From: Erythrobacter sp. UBA3075
GTDB lineage: Bacteria > Pseudomonadota > Alphaproteobacteria > Sphingomonadales > Sphingomonadaceae
DNA length: 16,968 bases
Assembly (NCBI GenBank): GCA_002367375.1
Contig: DFBR01000113.1
Coordinates: 1 to 16,968, forward strand
Reading direction: 5' to 3'
A program made the translations under genes and the position numbers. The notes under the pieces are model-generated. The model worked only from the letters and a program-made list of their open reading frames with translations, was not told where the DNA came from and did not search any database. Shown here one piece after another: positions 7,541-15,411 of this stretch (the stretch's first letter is position 1; each line of letters begins with the position of its first letter).

Positions 7541-8971
7541 ATGAAAACCAAGGCTGATACGCTGATCCTGTTCGGGGCGACCGGCGATCTTTCCCAGCGC
7601 ATGTTGCTGCCATCGCTGTGCGCGCTGGATGCGGACAATTTGCTGGCCGAGGATTTGCGCATTGTCGGCACGGCCCGCTCGGAATTGGACGATGCCGCAT
7701 TCCGCAATTTCGCGCGCGAAGCGATTGAGACTTACCTGCCCGCCGATCGTCGTGGCTCGATGGCCGAATTTCTGAACAGGCTGAGCTATAGCCAGCTCGA
7801 TGTGACGACCACCGAAGGCTATTCGGATCTGGCAGACAAAGTTGGTCAGAACCGCGAGGTTGCGATTTTCCTGTCGACCGCTCCCAGCCTGTTTGAACCC
7901 ACGATCAAAGGGCTGGCCGCACATGGCCTCGCCGATAACAATTCGCGCATCTGTCTGGAAAAGCCGCTCGGCACTGATCTGGAAAGCTCCTGCGCGATCA
8001 ATGATGCAGTGGCGGGCGCCTTCAGCGAAGACCGCACTTTCCGCATCGACCATTATCTGGGCAAAGAGACGGTGCAGAATTTGATCGCACTTCGCTTTGC
8101 CAATATTCTGTTCGAACCGCTGTGGAATTCGCAGCATATCGATCACATCCAGATCACCGTTGCCGAAACCGTCGGGCTGGAAAGCCGGGTCGACTTTTAT
8201 GACAGCGCGGGCGCGCTGCGCGACATGGTGCAAAACCACATGCTGCAATTGCTGGCGCTGGTCGCGATGGAGCCGCCCAGCAGCTTTGACGCAGGGGCGG
8301 TGCGCGATGAGAAGGTCAAAGTGCTGCGCGCACTGCGCAAGCTTGATGCGAAGGAAAGCGTCACCGGCCAATATCGTGGCGGCGCATCAGGCGGCGAGAT
8401 CGTGCCCGGTTATGACGAGGAATTGGGCCGCGACAGCGACACGGAAACCTTCGTCGCTCTTAAGGGCCATATCGACAATTGGCGCTGGCAGGGCGTGCCT
8501 TTCTACATGCGCACCGGCAAACGGTTGGCAGAGCGCGTGACCGAGATCATCGTGCATTTTCGTTGCGTGCCGCACTCCATCTTCCCCGGCGCGAAACTGC
8601 ATCCCAACAAGCTGGTGATCGGCATCCAGCCCGAAGAAAACATCACCCTGTCGATGATGGCCAAGGTGCCGGGCATCGAGCAGGAAGGTATGACTTTGCG
8701 CGAAGTGCCGCTCAATATCGCTATGCCCGACGCCTTCACCGGCAAGCACAAGCGCATCGCTTACGAACGCCTACTGCTCGACCTGATCGGCGGCGACCAG
8801 ACGCTGTTCGTGCGGCGTGATGAGGTGGAGGCACAATGGCACTGGGTCGATGATATCCGCGCCACATGGGAAGCGGAAACCAACCAACCCAAGACCTACA
8901 ATGCCGGAAGCTGGGGGCCGAGCGCCGCCATCGCTCTGGCCGAACGCGACGGGGTAAGCTGGCATGAGTAA
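7541..8971 (+). CDS. zwf: Glucose-6-phosphate 1-dehydrogenase
   Basis: This 476-residue enzyme oxidises glucose 6-phosphate to 6-phosphogluconolactone with reduction of NAD(P)+, the first step of the Entner-Doudoroff route. The N-terminal Rossmann motif FGATGDLSQR spans 11-20. EKPLG lies near residue 143, the substrate-binding signature RIDHYLGKE is at 168-176, and the catalytic base is probably H233 in DMVQNHMLQ. The length is typical (about 480). Start MKTKADTLILFGATGD fits family N-termini, with AGGAG upstream. It leads a same-strand cluster with edd, glk, eda and ppc. Unusually, a 150-base spacer holding a structured repeat separates it from edd, and no 6-phosphogluconolactonase gene lies beside it. 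Confidence 0.97.
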   Translation: MKTKADTLILFGATGDLSQRMLLPSLCALDADNLLAEDLRIVGTARSELDDAAFRNFAREAIETYLPADRRGSMAEFLNRLSYSQLDVTTTEGYSDLADKVGQNREVAIFLSTAPSLFEPTIKGLAAHGLADNNSRICLEKPLGTDLESSCAINDAVAGAFSEDRTFRIDHYLGKETVQNLIALRFANILFEPLWNSQHIDHIQITVAETVGLESRVDFYDSAGALRDMVQNHMLQLLALVAMEPPSSFDAGAVRDEKVKVLRALRKLDAKESVTGQYRGGASGGEIVPGYDEELGRDSDTETFVALKGHIDNWRWQGVPFYMRTGKRLAERVTEIIVHFRCVPHSIFPGAKLHPNKLVIGIQPEENITLSMMAKVPGIEQEGMTLREVPLNIAMPDAFTGKHKRIAYERLLLDLIGGDQTLFVRRDEVEAQWHWVDDIRATWEAETNQPKTYNAGSWGPSAAIALAERDGVSWHE

Positions 8972-8984
8972 TACAGCCATAAAT

Positions 8985-9116
8985 CCCCTCCGCTTCAGAG
9001 GAGGGGCAGCGAAACTTGGTAGCTTGCTGCCTGGTCGCAGCGGGGTGGTGCTTGCCGCAAACGCGACCTTGCGGTCGCGCAACCACCTCCAACCCCCTCC
9101 TTTGAAAAGGAGGGGG
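8985..9116 (+). repeat. Structured intergenic repeat, copy 1 (zwf-edd spacer)
   Basis: This 132-base element shares long blocks with copy 2 at 16190-16327: TTCAGAGGAGGGGCAGCGA, TCGCAGCGGGGTGGTG, GCGACCTTGCGGTC and CCCCTCCTTTGAAAAGGAGG. It folds as a series of hairpins. Hairpin I pairs CCCCTCC (8985-8991) with GGAGGGG (9000-9006). An outer stem pairs 9042-9049 with 9082-9089, enclosing CGCGACC/GGTCGCG (9062-9068/9073-9079) around a TTGC loop. Hairpin IV pairs 9093-9103 with 9106-9116. The element begins with CCCCTCC and ends with its complement, as short terminal inverted repeats would. No target-site duplication is obvious. It resembles a non-coding palindromic intergenic repeat; mobility is inferred only from the dispersed copies. 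Confidence 0.8.
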
Positions 9117-9121
9117 CTTTT
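9093..9121 (+). promoter_or_regulatory. Hairpin carrying the edd Shine-Dalgarno; possible attenuator
   Basis: CCCCCTCCTTT (9093-9103) pairs perfectly with AAAGGAGGGGG (9106-9116), and CTTTT follows. The right arm contains AAGGAGG (9107-9113), eight bases before the edd ATG, an ideal Shine-Dalgarno. When folded, the hairpin would mask this site and could also act as a weak intrinsic terminator after zwf. The structure is seen directly; a regulatory role is inferred. Confidence 0.6.
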
Positions 9122-10936
9122 ATGACCAACCTGCACCCGACAATCGCCCGCGTCACCGACCGGATCATCGAAAAATCGAAAGACAGCCGCGCGGCCTATC
9201 TCGCGCTGATTGCGCGTGAGGCGGAGAACCGTCCTGATCGCGGGCAGGTCAGCTGCTCCAACCTCGCCCACGCCTTTGCAGGCGCGCTGGAAGATCAGGA
9301 GGCGCTGAAGGCCAACCGCGGGCCGAACATTGGCGTTGTCACATCTTACAATGACATGCTGTCCGCGCATCAGCCCTATGGCCGCTATCCCGAACGGCTG
9401 AAGATCTACGCCCGCGAAGTGGGCGCAACCGCGCAGGTCGCAGGCGGCACGCCTGCCATGTGCGACGGTGTGACGCAGGGTGAAAACGGCATGGAGCTAT
9501 CGCTCTTCAGCCGCGATGCCATTGCGATGGCGACCGGCGTCGCGCTTAGCCATGCCATGTATGACGGGATGCTTCTGCTCGGCATTTGCGACAAGATCGT
9601 GCCCGGCCTGCTGATCGGCGCGCTGCGCTTTGGCCATTTGCCCGCCATCTTCGTGCCGAGCGGCCCGATGCCGAGCGGCGTTTCCAACAAGGAAAAGCAG
9701 CGCGTTCGCCAGCTTTTTGCAGAGGGCAAGGCGAGCCGCGCCGAATTGCTCGACAGCGAGCTGGGCAGTTATCACTCGCCCGGCACCTGCACCTTTTATG
9801 GCACGGCCAATTCCAATCAGATGATGATGGAAATGATGGGCCTGCATGTCCCCGGCGCAGCTTTCGTCCAGCCGGGCACCAAATTGCGTCAGGCCTTGGA
9901 CCGCGAAGCTGTCCACCGCGTTGCGGCGATGAATGCCGATGGCAATGATTACCGCCCGCTCGGCCACTGTGTCGATGAAAAGGCCATTGTGAATGCGATG
10001 GTCGGCCTGCTGGCCACCGGCGGATCGACCAATCACGCGATCCACATTCCCGCTTTCGCCCGCGCTGCCGGAGTGCAGGTGGATTGGACGGATTTGTCCG
10101 AACTCAGCTCCGCCGTGCCGCTGCTGTGCCGCGTCTATCCCAATGGATCGGGCGATGTGAACCACTTCCACAATGCCGGCGGCATGGGCTTTGTCGTGCG
10201 CGAACTGGTCGGCGCAGGGTTGGCGCATGGCGATGTGATCGGCGTTGGCCGGGATCGCGGCATGGGTGAATATGGGCAGGAGCCGGGACTGGATGATGAC
10301 GCGCTGACTTGGCGCGATGTCGGCTCGTCGGGCGATGATGAAATGCTGCGCACTGCTGCCGAGCCATTCCAGCCTGATGGCGGAATGAAGCTGGTCACCG
10401 GCAATCTTGGCCGCGCCTGCTTCAAATCTTCCTCGGTTGAGCGCGAACGCTGGACCATCGAGGCCCCGTGCCGCGTATTCCAGACGCAGCACGATGTCGT
10501 CGCCGCTTTCAAAGCCGGTGAGCTGGACCGCGATGTCGTCGTCGTCGTCCGCTTTCAGGGGCCGCGCGCCAATGGGATGCCCGAACTCCACAGCCTGACC
10601 CCGCCGCTGGGCGTGTTGCAGGATCGCGGATATCGCGTGGCGCTGATCACCGATGGCCGCATGTCGGGCGCATCGGGCAAGGTGCCTGCCGCCATCCACT
10701 GCTCACCCGAAGCACTGGGCGGCGGTCCGCTATCGCTGTTGCAGGACGGCGATGTGGTGAAACTCTGCGCCGCCACCGGAGAGCTTTCGACCACCGCCGA
10801 TCTGTCCACCCGCACACCCGCACCCGATCCCGCGCCAGACAATGGCACCGGGCGCGAATTGTTCGCCATGTTCCGGCAATTGGCGGATGAAGCGGAAAAG
10901 GGTGGCAGCGCAATGCTCGCCACGGCAGGGCTGTGA
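9122..10936 (+). CDS. edd: Phosphogluconate dehydratase (Entner-Doudoroff)
   Basis: This 604-residue iron-sulfur enzyme of the IlvD/Edd family dehydrates 6-phosphogluconate to 2-keto-3-deoxy-6-phosphogluconate in the cytoplasm. The three conserved cysteines are visible: C114 in [12 protein letters not shown]156 in [10 protein letters not shown] and C223 in [22 protein letters not shown] near residue 300 and [16 protein letters not shown] in the last quarter are family signatures. The length is standard. The start [15 protein letters not shown] matches family N-termini and fits the Shine-Dalgarno at 9107-9113. The gene follows zwf across the structured repeat and precedes glk by 13 bases. Confidence 0.97.
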   Translation: MTNLHPTIARVTDRIIEKSKDSRAAYLALIAREAENRPDRGQVSCSNLAHAFAGALEDQEALKANRGPNIGVVTSYNDMLSAHQPYGRYPERLKIYAREVGATAQVAGGTPAMCDGVTQGENGMELSLFSRDAIAMATGVALSHAMYDGMLLLGICDKIVPGLLIGALRFGHLPAIFVPSGPMPSGVSNKEKQRVRQLFAEGKASRAELLDSELGSYHSPGTCTFYGTANSNQMMMEMMGLHVPGAAFVQPGTKLRQALDREAVHRVAAMNADGNDYRPLGHCVDEKAIVNAMVGLLATGGSTNHAIHIPAFARAAGVQVDWTDLSELSSAVPLLCRVYPNGSGDVNHFHNAGGMGFVVRELVGAGLAHGDVIGVGRDRGMGEYGQEPGLDDDALTWRDVGSSGDDEMLRTAAEPFQPDGGMKLVTGNLGRACFKSSSVERERWTIEAPCRVFQTQHDVVAAFKAGELDRDVVVVVRFQGPRANGMPELHSLTPPLGVLQDRGYRVALITDGRMSGASGKVPAAIHCSPEALGGGPLSLLQDGDVVKLCAATGELSTTADLSTRTPAPDPAPDNGTGRELFAMFRQLADEAEKGGSAMLATAGL

Positions 10937-10949
10937 GGGGGGATTGCAC

Positions 10950-11927
10950 ATGACCGATATCGTCACCGTCGACATTGGCGGCACACATGCCCGCTTTGCC
11001 ATCGCCAGCTGCGGCCCGAATGGCGCAATCACGCTGGGCGAACCGATTACGCTACACACTGAAGATCACGCCAGCTTTCAGACGGCGTGGGAAAAGTACC
11101 GGGCGCAGATGGGCGGCACCCTGCCGCCGCGCGTGGCAATGGCCATCGCTGGTCCGGTCGGCGGAGAAGTGATCCAATTCACCAACAATCCGTGGATCAT
11201 TCGCCCTGCTCTGGTGCAAGAGAAGCTGGGCGCAGAGCATCATGTTATCGTCAATGATTTCGAGGCTGTCGCCCATGCGGTGGCCCGCGCGACAGATGCC
11301 GAGTTCGAGCATCTGACTGGCCCCGATGGCCCGCTCCCGCCAACCGGGCGGCTCACTGTCATGGGGCCGGGCACAGGGCTTGGCGTGGCGCATCTTTACC
11401 GCGAAGCTGATGGCACTTACCGCGTCTCTGCGACCGAGGGTGGGCATATCGATTTCGCCCCGCTCGACCAGATCGAGGACGCCATCCTCGCCCGGCTGCG
11501 CAAGCGCCACAACCGCGTCTCGGTGGAGCGCGTGGTTGCAGGCCCTGCGATTTCCGACATTTTCCAGACGCTCGCCGGGATGGAGCACAAGAGCGTTCCT
11601 GAACTCAGTGACATCGAAATCTGGACCATGGGCATGAGCGGCGAAGACAGTCTGGCCGCTGCCGCCGTGGACCGCTTTTGCCTCTCACTCGGTTCGGTTG
11701 CGGGAGACATGGCGCTGGCCCACGGCGCCAAGGCTGTCGTGATCGCGGGCGGGCTGGGTTATCGCCTGCGCGAACATCTTCCCAATTCCGGTTTTGCCGA
11801 ACGCTTCCGCGCCAAGGGCCGCTTCGAAACCCTGATGGCCGGATTGCCGGTCAAACTGATCACCCACCCGCAGCCCGGCCTGTTCGGCGCTGCTGCTGCC
11901 TATTTCCAGAAATTTGGAGACCAATGA
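10950..11927 (+). CDS. glk: Glucokinase (Glk family)
   Basis: This 325-residue ATP-dependent hexokinase-superfamily enzyme phosphorylates glucose to glucose 6-phosphate. The N-terminal phosphate-binding motif is VDIGGTHARF at 7-16. The substrate site VNDFEAVAHAV, the GPGTGLGVAHL loop and the EGGHIDFAP segment are in the expected order for the Glk family (PF02685); the CxCGxxGC zinc motif of ROK kinases is absent. ATG 10950 is chosen because VDIGGT follows at once and GAGGGGGGA (10935-10943) is a good Shine-Dalgarno. Longer upstream readings would overlap edd. The 3' end overlaps the eda start. In this operon the kinase feeds Zwf, as expected if glucose enters unphosphorylated. Confidence 0.95.
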   Translation: MTDIVTVDIGGTHARFAIASCGPNGAITLGEPITLHTEDHASFQTAWEKYRAQMGGTLPPRVAMAIAGPVGGEVIQFTNNPWIIRPALVQEKLGAEHHVIVNDFEAVAHAVARATDAEFEHLTGPDGPLPPTGRLTVMGPGTGLGVAHLYREADGTYRVSATEGGHIDFAPLDQIEDAILARLRKRHNRVSVERVVAGPAISDIFQTLAGMEHKSVPELSDIEIWTMGMSGEDSLAAAAVDRFCLSLGSVAGDMALAHGAKAVVIAGGLGYRLREHLPNSGFAERFRAKGRFETLMAGLPVKLITHPQPGLFGAAAAYFQKFGDQ

Positions 11928-12547
11928 TGAGCGCTCGCGGCGATATCGAATCAATCATGTTAAGCGCCCCGGTCATCCCGGTGCTGGTGGTCGATGATGT
12001 GGGCCACGCCCGCGAAGTGGCAGAGGCGCTGGTCGAAGGCGGGTTGAAAGTGCTCGAAGTGACGATGCGCACACCGCAAGCGCTCGACGCCATTCGCCGC
12101 ATGAACCTTGTCCCCGGCGCGGTTGTCGGCGCGGGTACGGTGCTCAATGAAAGGCAGCTTGATGAGGCGCTGGCAGCGGGCAGCGAATTCATCGTTTCCC
12201 CCGGCCTGACCGAGCCTTTGGGCCGCGCGGCCAGGAAATCGGGCGTGCCGTTCCTGCCCGGCATTGCCAATTCGGGCGACATCATGCGCGGCATGGATCT
12301 GGGGCTAAACCACTTTAAATTCTTCCCCGCCATGGCAGCGGGCGGCATTCCTGCGCTCAAAGCTCTGGCTGCGCCATTTCACAAGGCCAAATTCTGCCCC
12401 ACTGGCGGCATCTCGCCAGAGACTGCGCGCGATTGGCTGGCGCTTGATCCGGTGCTGTGCGTCGGCGGAAGCTGGGTTGCGCCCAAAGGCGCCTCGCCCG
12501 AAGAGGTCGCCCGCCTCGCCCGCGAAGCCAGTGAATTTTCCGTATGA
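11927..12547 (+). CDS. eda: KDPG aldolase (2-keto-3-deoxy-6-phosphogluconate aldolase)
   Basis: This 206-residue class I aldolase cleaves KDPG to pyruvate and glyceraldehyde 3-phosphate, completing the Entner-Doudoroff path with Edd. The Schiff-base lysine is K131 in HFKFFPA and the catalytic glutamate is E44 in LEVTMRT. GAGTVL, SPGLT, PFLPGI and FCPTGGI mark the beta-barrel strands of the family. The length is normal. Two tandem ATGs exist (11924 and 11927). I prefer 11927 because GGAG at 11916-11919 is then seven bases away; the other gives a four-base ATGA overlap with glk. The 3' end overlaps the ppc start by four bases, so glk, eda and ppc are likely translationally coupled. Confidence 0.95.
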   Translation: MSARGDIESIMLSAPVIPVLVVDDVGHAREVAEALVEGGLKVLEVTMRTPQALDAIRRMNLVPGAVVGAGTVLNERQLDEALAAGSEFIVSPGLTEPLGRAARKSGVPFLPGIANSGDIMRGMDLGLNHFKFFPAMAAGGIPALKALAAPFHKAKFCPTGGISPETARDWLALDPVLCVGGSWVAPKGASPEEVARLAREASEFSV

Positions 12548-15318
12548 CCGGGATCAACGACCTTACCGAACGCTTGCAGCAGCTGCATCGCAGCACGGTC
12601 GAGACGCCGCTGTTCAATCCGGTATTCCAGCTTGCGCATGATCTTTCGCGCCAGTTGGAGGCAGGCGAAATTTCGTTCGATGATATCGAGGCCGCGATTG
12701 CCGAGCTGGAAGTCAAAACGCTCGACAGCCGGGCGCAGCGGCTCACCCGCATGGTCGCGCCGGTCGATGCGCCGAGCAATCAAGCCGCGCTGGCAGAGGC
12801 GCTCGAAACCGGCGACTTCGCTGCATTTCGGGAGCGTTGGGAACGACCCAATCTGCACGCAGTGTTCACCGCGCATCCGACTTTCCTGCTGACGCCGGAC
12901 CAGACCGAAGCGGTTGCTGCCGCAGCTTCATCGGGCGAGGAAATTTCCAGCGATGTCGTGGGCGGCGAACGTCCGCAAGTCACGCTGATCTACGAACACC
13001 AGCGCGCGATGCGCGCCATCGCCCATGCACAGGAAGCGCGCAATTCCATCGTGGCGCAGGTGCTAACCCATGCGCGCGATACCTGGCCGGATGAATGGCA
13101 AGCGCTTGCCCCCCTGCCCTTCCGCTTCGCCAGCTGGGTGGGGTATGACATGGACGGGCGCACGGACATCACATGGTCCAATTCCATCGGCTTCCGCCTG
13201 TCCGAAAAGGCCGAGCGCCTGCGCCGTTATGTCGCCGGGCTGGAAGCCATCGATGCCGATCACGTGCTGCTCGCCGAATTGCGCCCGGCCGCGCTTTACG
13301 CGCTCGAACGCTCGCAGGATTTCACCAGCGATCTGACCGATCCCGCCGCCCTGTCAGTGGCAGCCAATCGCCTGACCGCCAGCGATCCGCGCAAATTGCT
13401 CAGCCTCACACCATTCATCGAGGCACTGGAGGCAGAAGCCGCAAAGACCGATGACGGTGAACGCGCGGTCGAGCTAAAGACACTCGCCGCCGCCATGCGC
13501 GCGGATGGCCTTGGCATGGGCTGGATTCACTTCCGTGTGAACGCGAAACAGCTGCACAATGCCATCCGCCGCCGGATCGACCCGGACGGCAATCTCGATC
13601 TCGGCAGCAAAGGCGCGGTGGTCCACCTGCGCCACGCCATTGCCGACGTGAAGCCGCGCCGCAGCAATTTCGGCGCGCTTGCTATCGAGGCCAGCACCGC
13701 CATCCGCCAATTCCTCGCCATGGCGCAAATCCTCCAGCATATCGATGCAGACGCGCCGATCCGGATGCTGATTGCCGAGTGTGAAGAACCCGCAACCGTG
13801 CTCGCCGCGCTCTATTTCGCCAAGCTGTTCGGTATCGAAGACAAGGTCGATGTTTCGCCGCTGTTCGAAACCGAAACCGCGTTGGAGCATGGTGGCCGGT
13901 TCCTCGACGAATTGCTCGCTGAGAAAGTCTATCAGGATTATGCGCGGGGACGTGGCCGCGTGGCCATTCAGGCCGGCTTTTCCGATGCAGGCCGCTTTGT
14001 CGGGCAAGTGCCTGCCAGCCTCGCCATCGAGCGCCTGCAGGGCCGCTTGGGCGAAGCGATGGAAGCCAATGGCCTTACCGATGTGGCCGCGCTGATATTC
14101 AACACGCACGGCGAAAGCATGGGGCGCGGCGCGCATCCCAACAATTTCCGCGACCGGCTGGAATGGGCGCTCAGCCCGTGGGCGCGGCGGCGCTTTGCCC
14201 GTGCGGGCATACCGCTTGAACCCGAAGTCAGTTTCCAAGGCGGCGACGGTTATCTGTGGTTCGAGACGCCCGAACTGGCACGCGCCACGCTCACCCGCAT
14301 TGCCTGCCTGCGCCCCTGCGCAACTGACGCCAACGCGCCCAAGGACAGCTTTTACCAGCGCACCGATCTGAGCCTCGACTTCTACCGCGCGGTGAAGGAT
14401 CATCAGCGTGAGCATCTGGAAAGCCGCACCTACAGCCGCGCAATCACCGCGTTTGGCCTTGGCCTGCTCAATTCTACCGGCAGCCGCGTCAGCCGCCGCC
14501 AGAGCGATCTGAATGCGGACCGCGACATGAGCCTGCGGCAAATCCGCGCCATTCCGCACAATTCGATCCTGCAACAGCTCGGCTATCCGGTAAATGTGAT
14601 CGCCGGCATCGGCCACGCGGCTGAAGGCAATTACGAGGAAATCGGCGCGCTGCTCGCCGAAAGCCCGCGCGGGCGCGAAATGATCCGCCTTGTGCGCGCC
14701 GCCAACGCTCTGGCCAGCGTCAAAACCGTCGCCGCCTATGGCGAATTGTTCAATTCCGCATACTGGGCCAGCCGCCCTTATCGCGGGACCGAGGCGCATC
14801 TCACCTCCGCCTGCGAGAGCCTGAGCGAATATCTGGTCAAGGATGACCGCGTCGGCACTTTCCGCCGCCTCGCCAGCCGCTTGCGCGTCGATGCGATGAA
14901 ACTGCACCGCTTGCTCGAACATGTTCCAGACGATGCTCCGGTTGAGGGCCGTGAGGACAAGCGCCGGATGATCGGCGTGCTCCAGGCGCTGCGCATTGCC
15001 CTGTTCCAGTCCATGTTTATCCGCGCTGTCAGCGTGCCGGTGTTCAGCCGCGCCAATGATGTCAGCCGCGACGATGTGCTGGAGATGATCTTCACCCTGC
15101 GTGTGGACGAAGCGCTGGCGCAATTGCGGCGCGCCTATCCGGTCAGCTTCCCGCGCATTTCGCGCTTCGACCTGACCGAGCCGACCGATTGGCCGGACGG
15201 TTCGGACGAAGGTTATGAAGCCATCCACCGCGATTTCGTCGACCCGATTGAGCGCGCCTATGGCCTGTCGCTGCGCATCTCCACCGCCATCGCCAATATC
15301 TTCGGCGCGCACGGATAG
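12544..15318 (+). CDS. ppc: Phosphoenolpyruvate carboxylase homologue, divergent
   Basis: This 924-residue protein belongs to the PEP carboxylase superfamily, which makes oxaloacetate from PEP and bicarbonate. The N-terminal motif FTAHPT holds the catalytic histidine H111. GYDMDGRTD (200-208) corresponds to the usual GGDRDGNP. The glycine loop that normally reads HGRGGSIGRGG is shortened to THGESMGRGAHP (521-532): H522 and R528 remain, but the first arginine is replaced. RAIPHNS (668-674) stands for the usual RAIPWIF, and the C-terminus ends AHG rather than NTG. It is somewhat longer than E. coli Ppc (883). The start overlaps the eda stop (ATGA) with only a weak Shine-Dalgarno. An anaplerotic role beside the ED genes is sensible, but catalysis is not certain given the altered loop. 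Confidence 0.82.
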   Translation: MTGINDLTERLQQLHRSTVETPLFNPVFQLAHDLSRQLEAGEISFDDIEAAIAELEVKTLDSRAQRLTRMVAPVDAPSNQAALAEALETGDFAAFRERWERPNLHAVFTAHPTFLLTPDQTEAVAAAASSGEEISSDVVGGERPQVTLIYEHQRAMRAIAHAQEARNSIVAQVLTHARDTWPDEWQALAPLPFRFASWVGYDMDGRTDITWSNSIGFRLSEKAERLRRYVAGLEAIDADHVLLAELRPAALYALERSQDFTSDLTDPAALSVAANRLTASDPRKLLSLTPFIEALEAEAAKTDDGERAVELKTLAAAMRADGLGMGWIHFRVNAKQLHNAIRRRIDPDGNLDLGSKGAVVHLRHAIADVKPRRSNFGALAIEASTAIRQFLAMAQILQHIDADAPIRMLIAECEEPATVLAALYFAKLFGIEDKVDVSPLFETETALEHGGRFLDELLAEKVYQDYARGRGRVAIQAGFSDAGRFVGQVPASLAIERLQGRLGEAMEANGLTDVAALIFNTHGESMGRGAHPNNFRDRLEWALSPWARRRFARAGIPLEPEVSFQGGDGYLWFETPELARATLTRIACLRPCATDANAPKDSFYQRTDLSLDFYRAVKDHQREHLESRTYSRAITAFGLGLLNSTGSRVSRRQSDLNADRDMSLRQIRAIPHNSILQQLGYPVNVIAGIGHAAEGNYEEIGALLAESPRGREMIRLVRAANALASVKTVAAYGELFNSAYWASRPYRGTEAHLTSACESLSEYLVKDDRVGTFRRLASRLRVDAMKLHRLLEHVPDDAPVEGREDKRRMIGVLQALRIALFQSMFIRAVSVPVFSRANDVSRDDVLEMIFTLRVDEALAQLRRAYPVSFPRISRFDLTEPTDWPDGSDEGYEAIHRDFVDPIERAYGLSLRISTAIANIFGAHG

Positions 15319-15411
15319 GGCGCGTTAACCCGCAGCGGCGGTTCGTCTCGTATCGGGACTTGCGCACGCAGGGAGTGGGAATCGCGCGCGTTTTCGCCTA
15401 GGTAGATGCGC
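15319..15411 (+). other. Spacer between ppc and the L,D-transpeptidase gene
   Basis: This 93-base spacer is GC-rich. I see no U-tailed terminator for the operon and no convincing promoter boxes. AGGT at 15400-15403 serves the next gene as a weak Shine-Dalgarno. Confidence 0.4.

Noticed and set aside
10842..10949. Extended glucokinase N-terminus overlapping edd
   Set aside because: The Glk family begins a few residues before the VDIGGT motif, which matches ATG 10950 with its own Shine-Dalgarno.
11678..11926. Extended Eda N-terminus overlapping glk
   Set aside because: The added residues are an out-of-frame reading of glk; KDPG aldolases are about 205-215 residues long.
13474..15312. 612-codon open frame on the minus strand opposite ppc
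   Set aside because: It lies wholly inside a gene with clear family motifs. Its translation is low-complexity, rich in Ala, Arg, Gly and His, and resembles no known domain, as expected for an antisense frame in GC-rich DNA.
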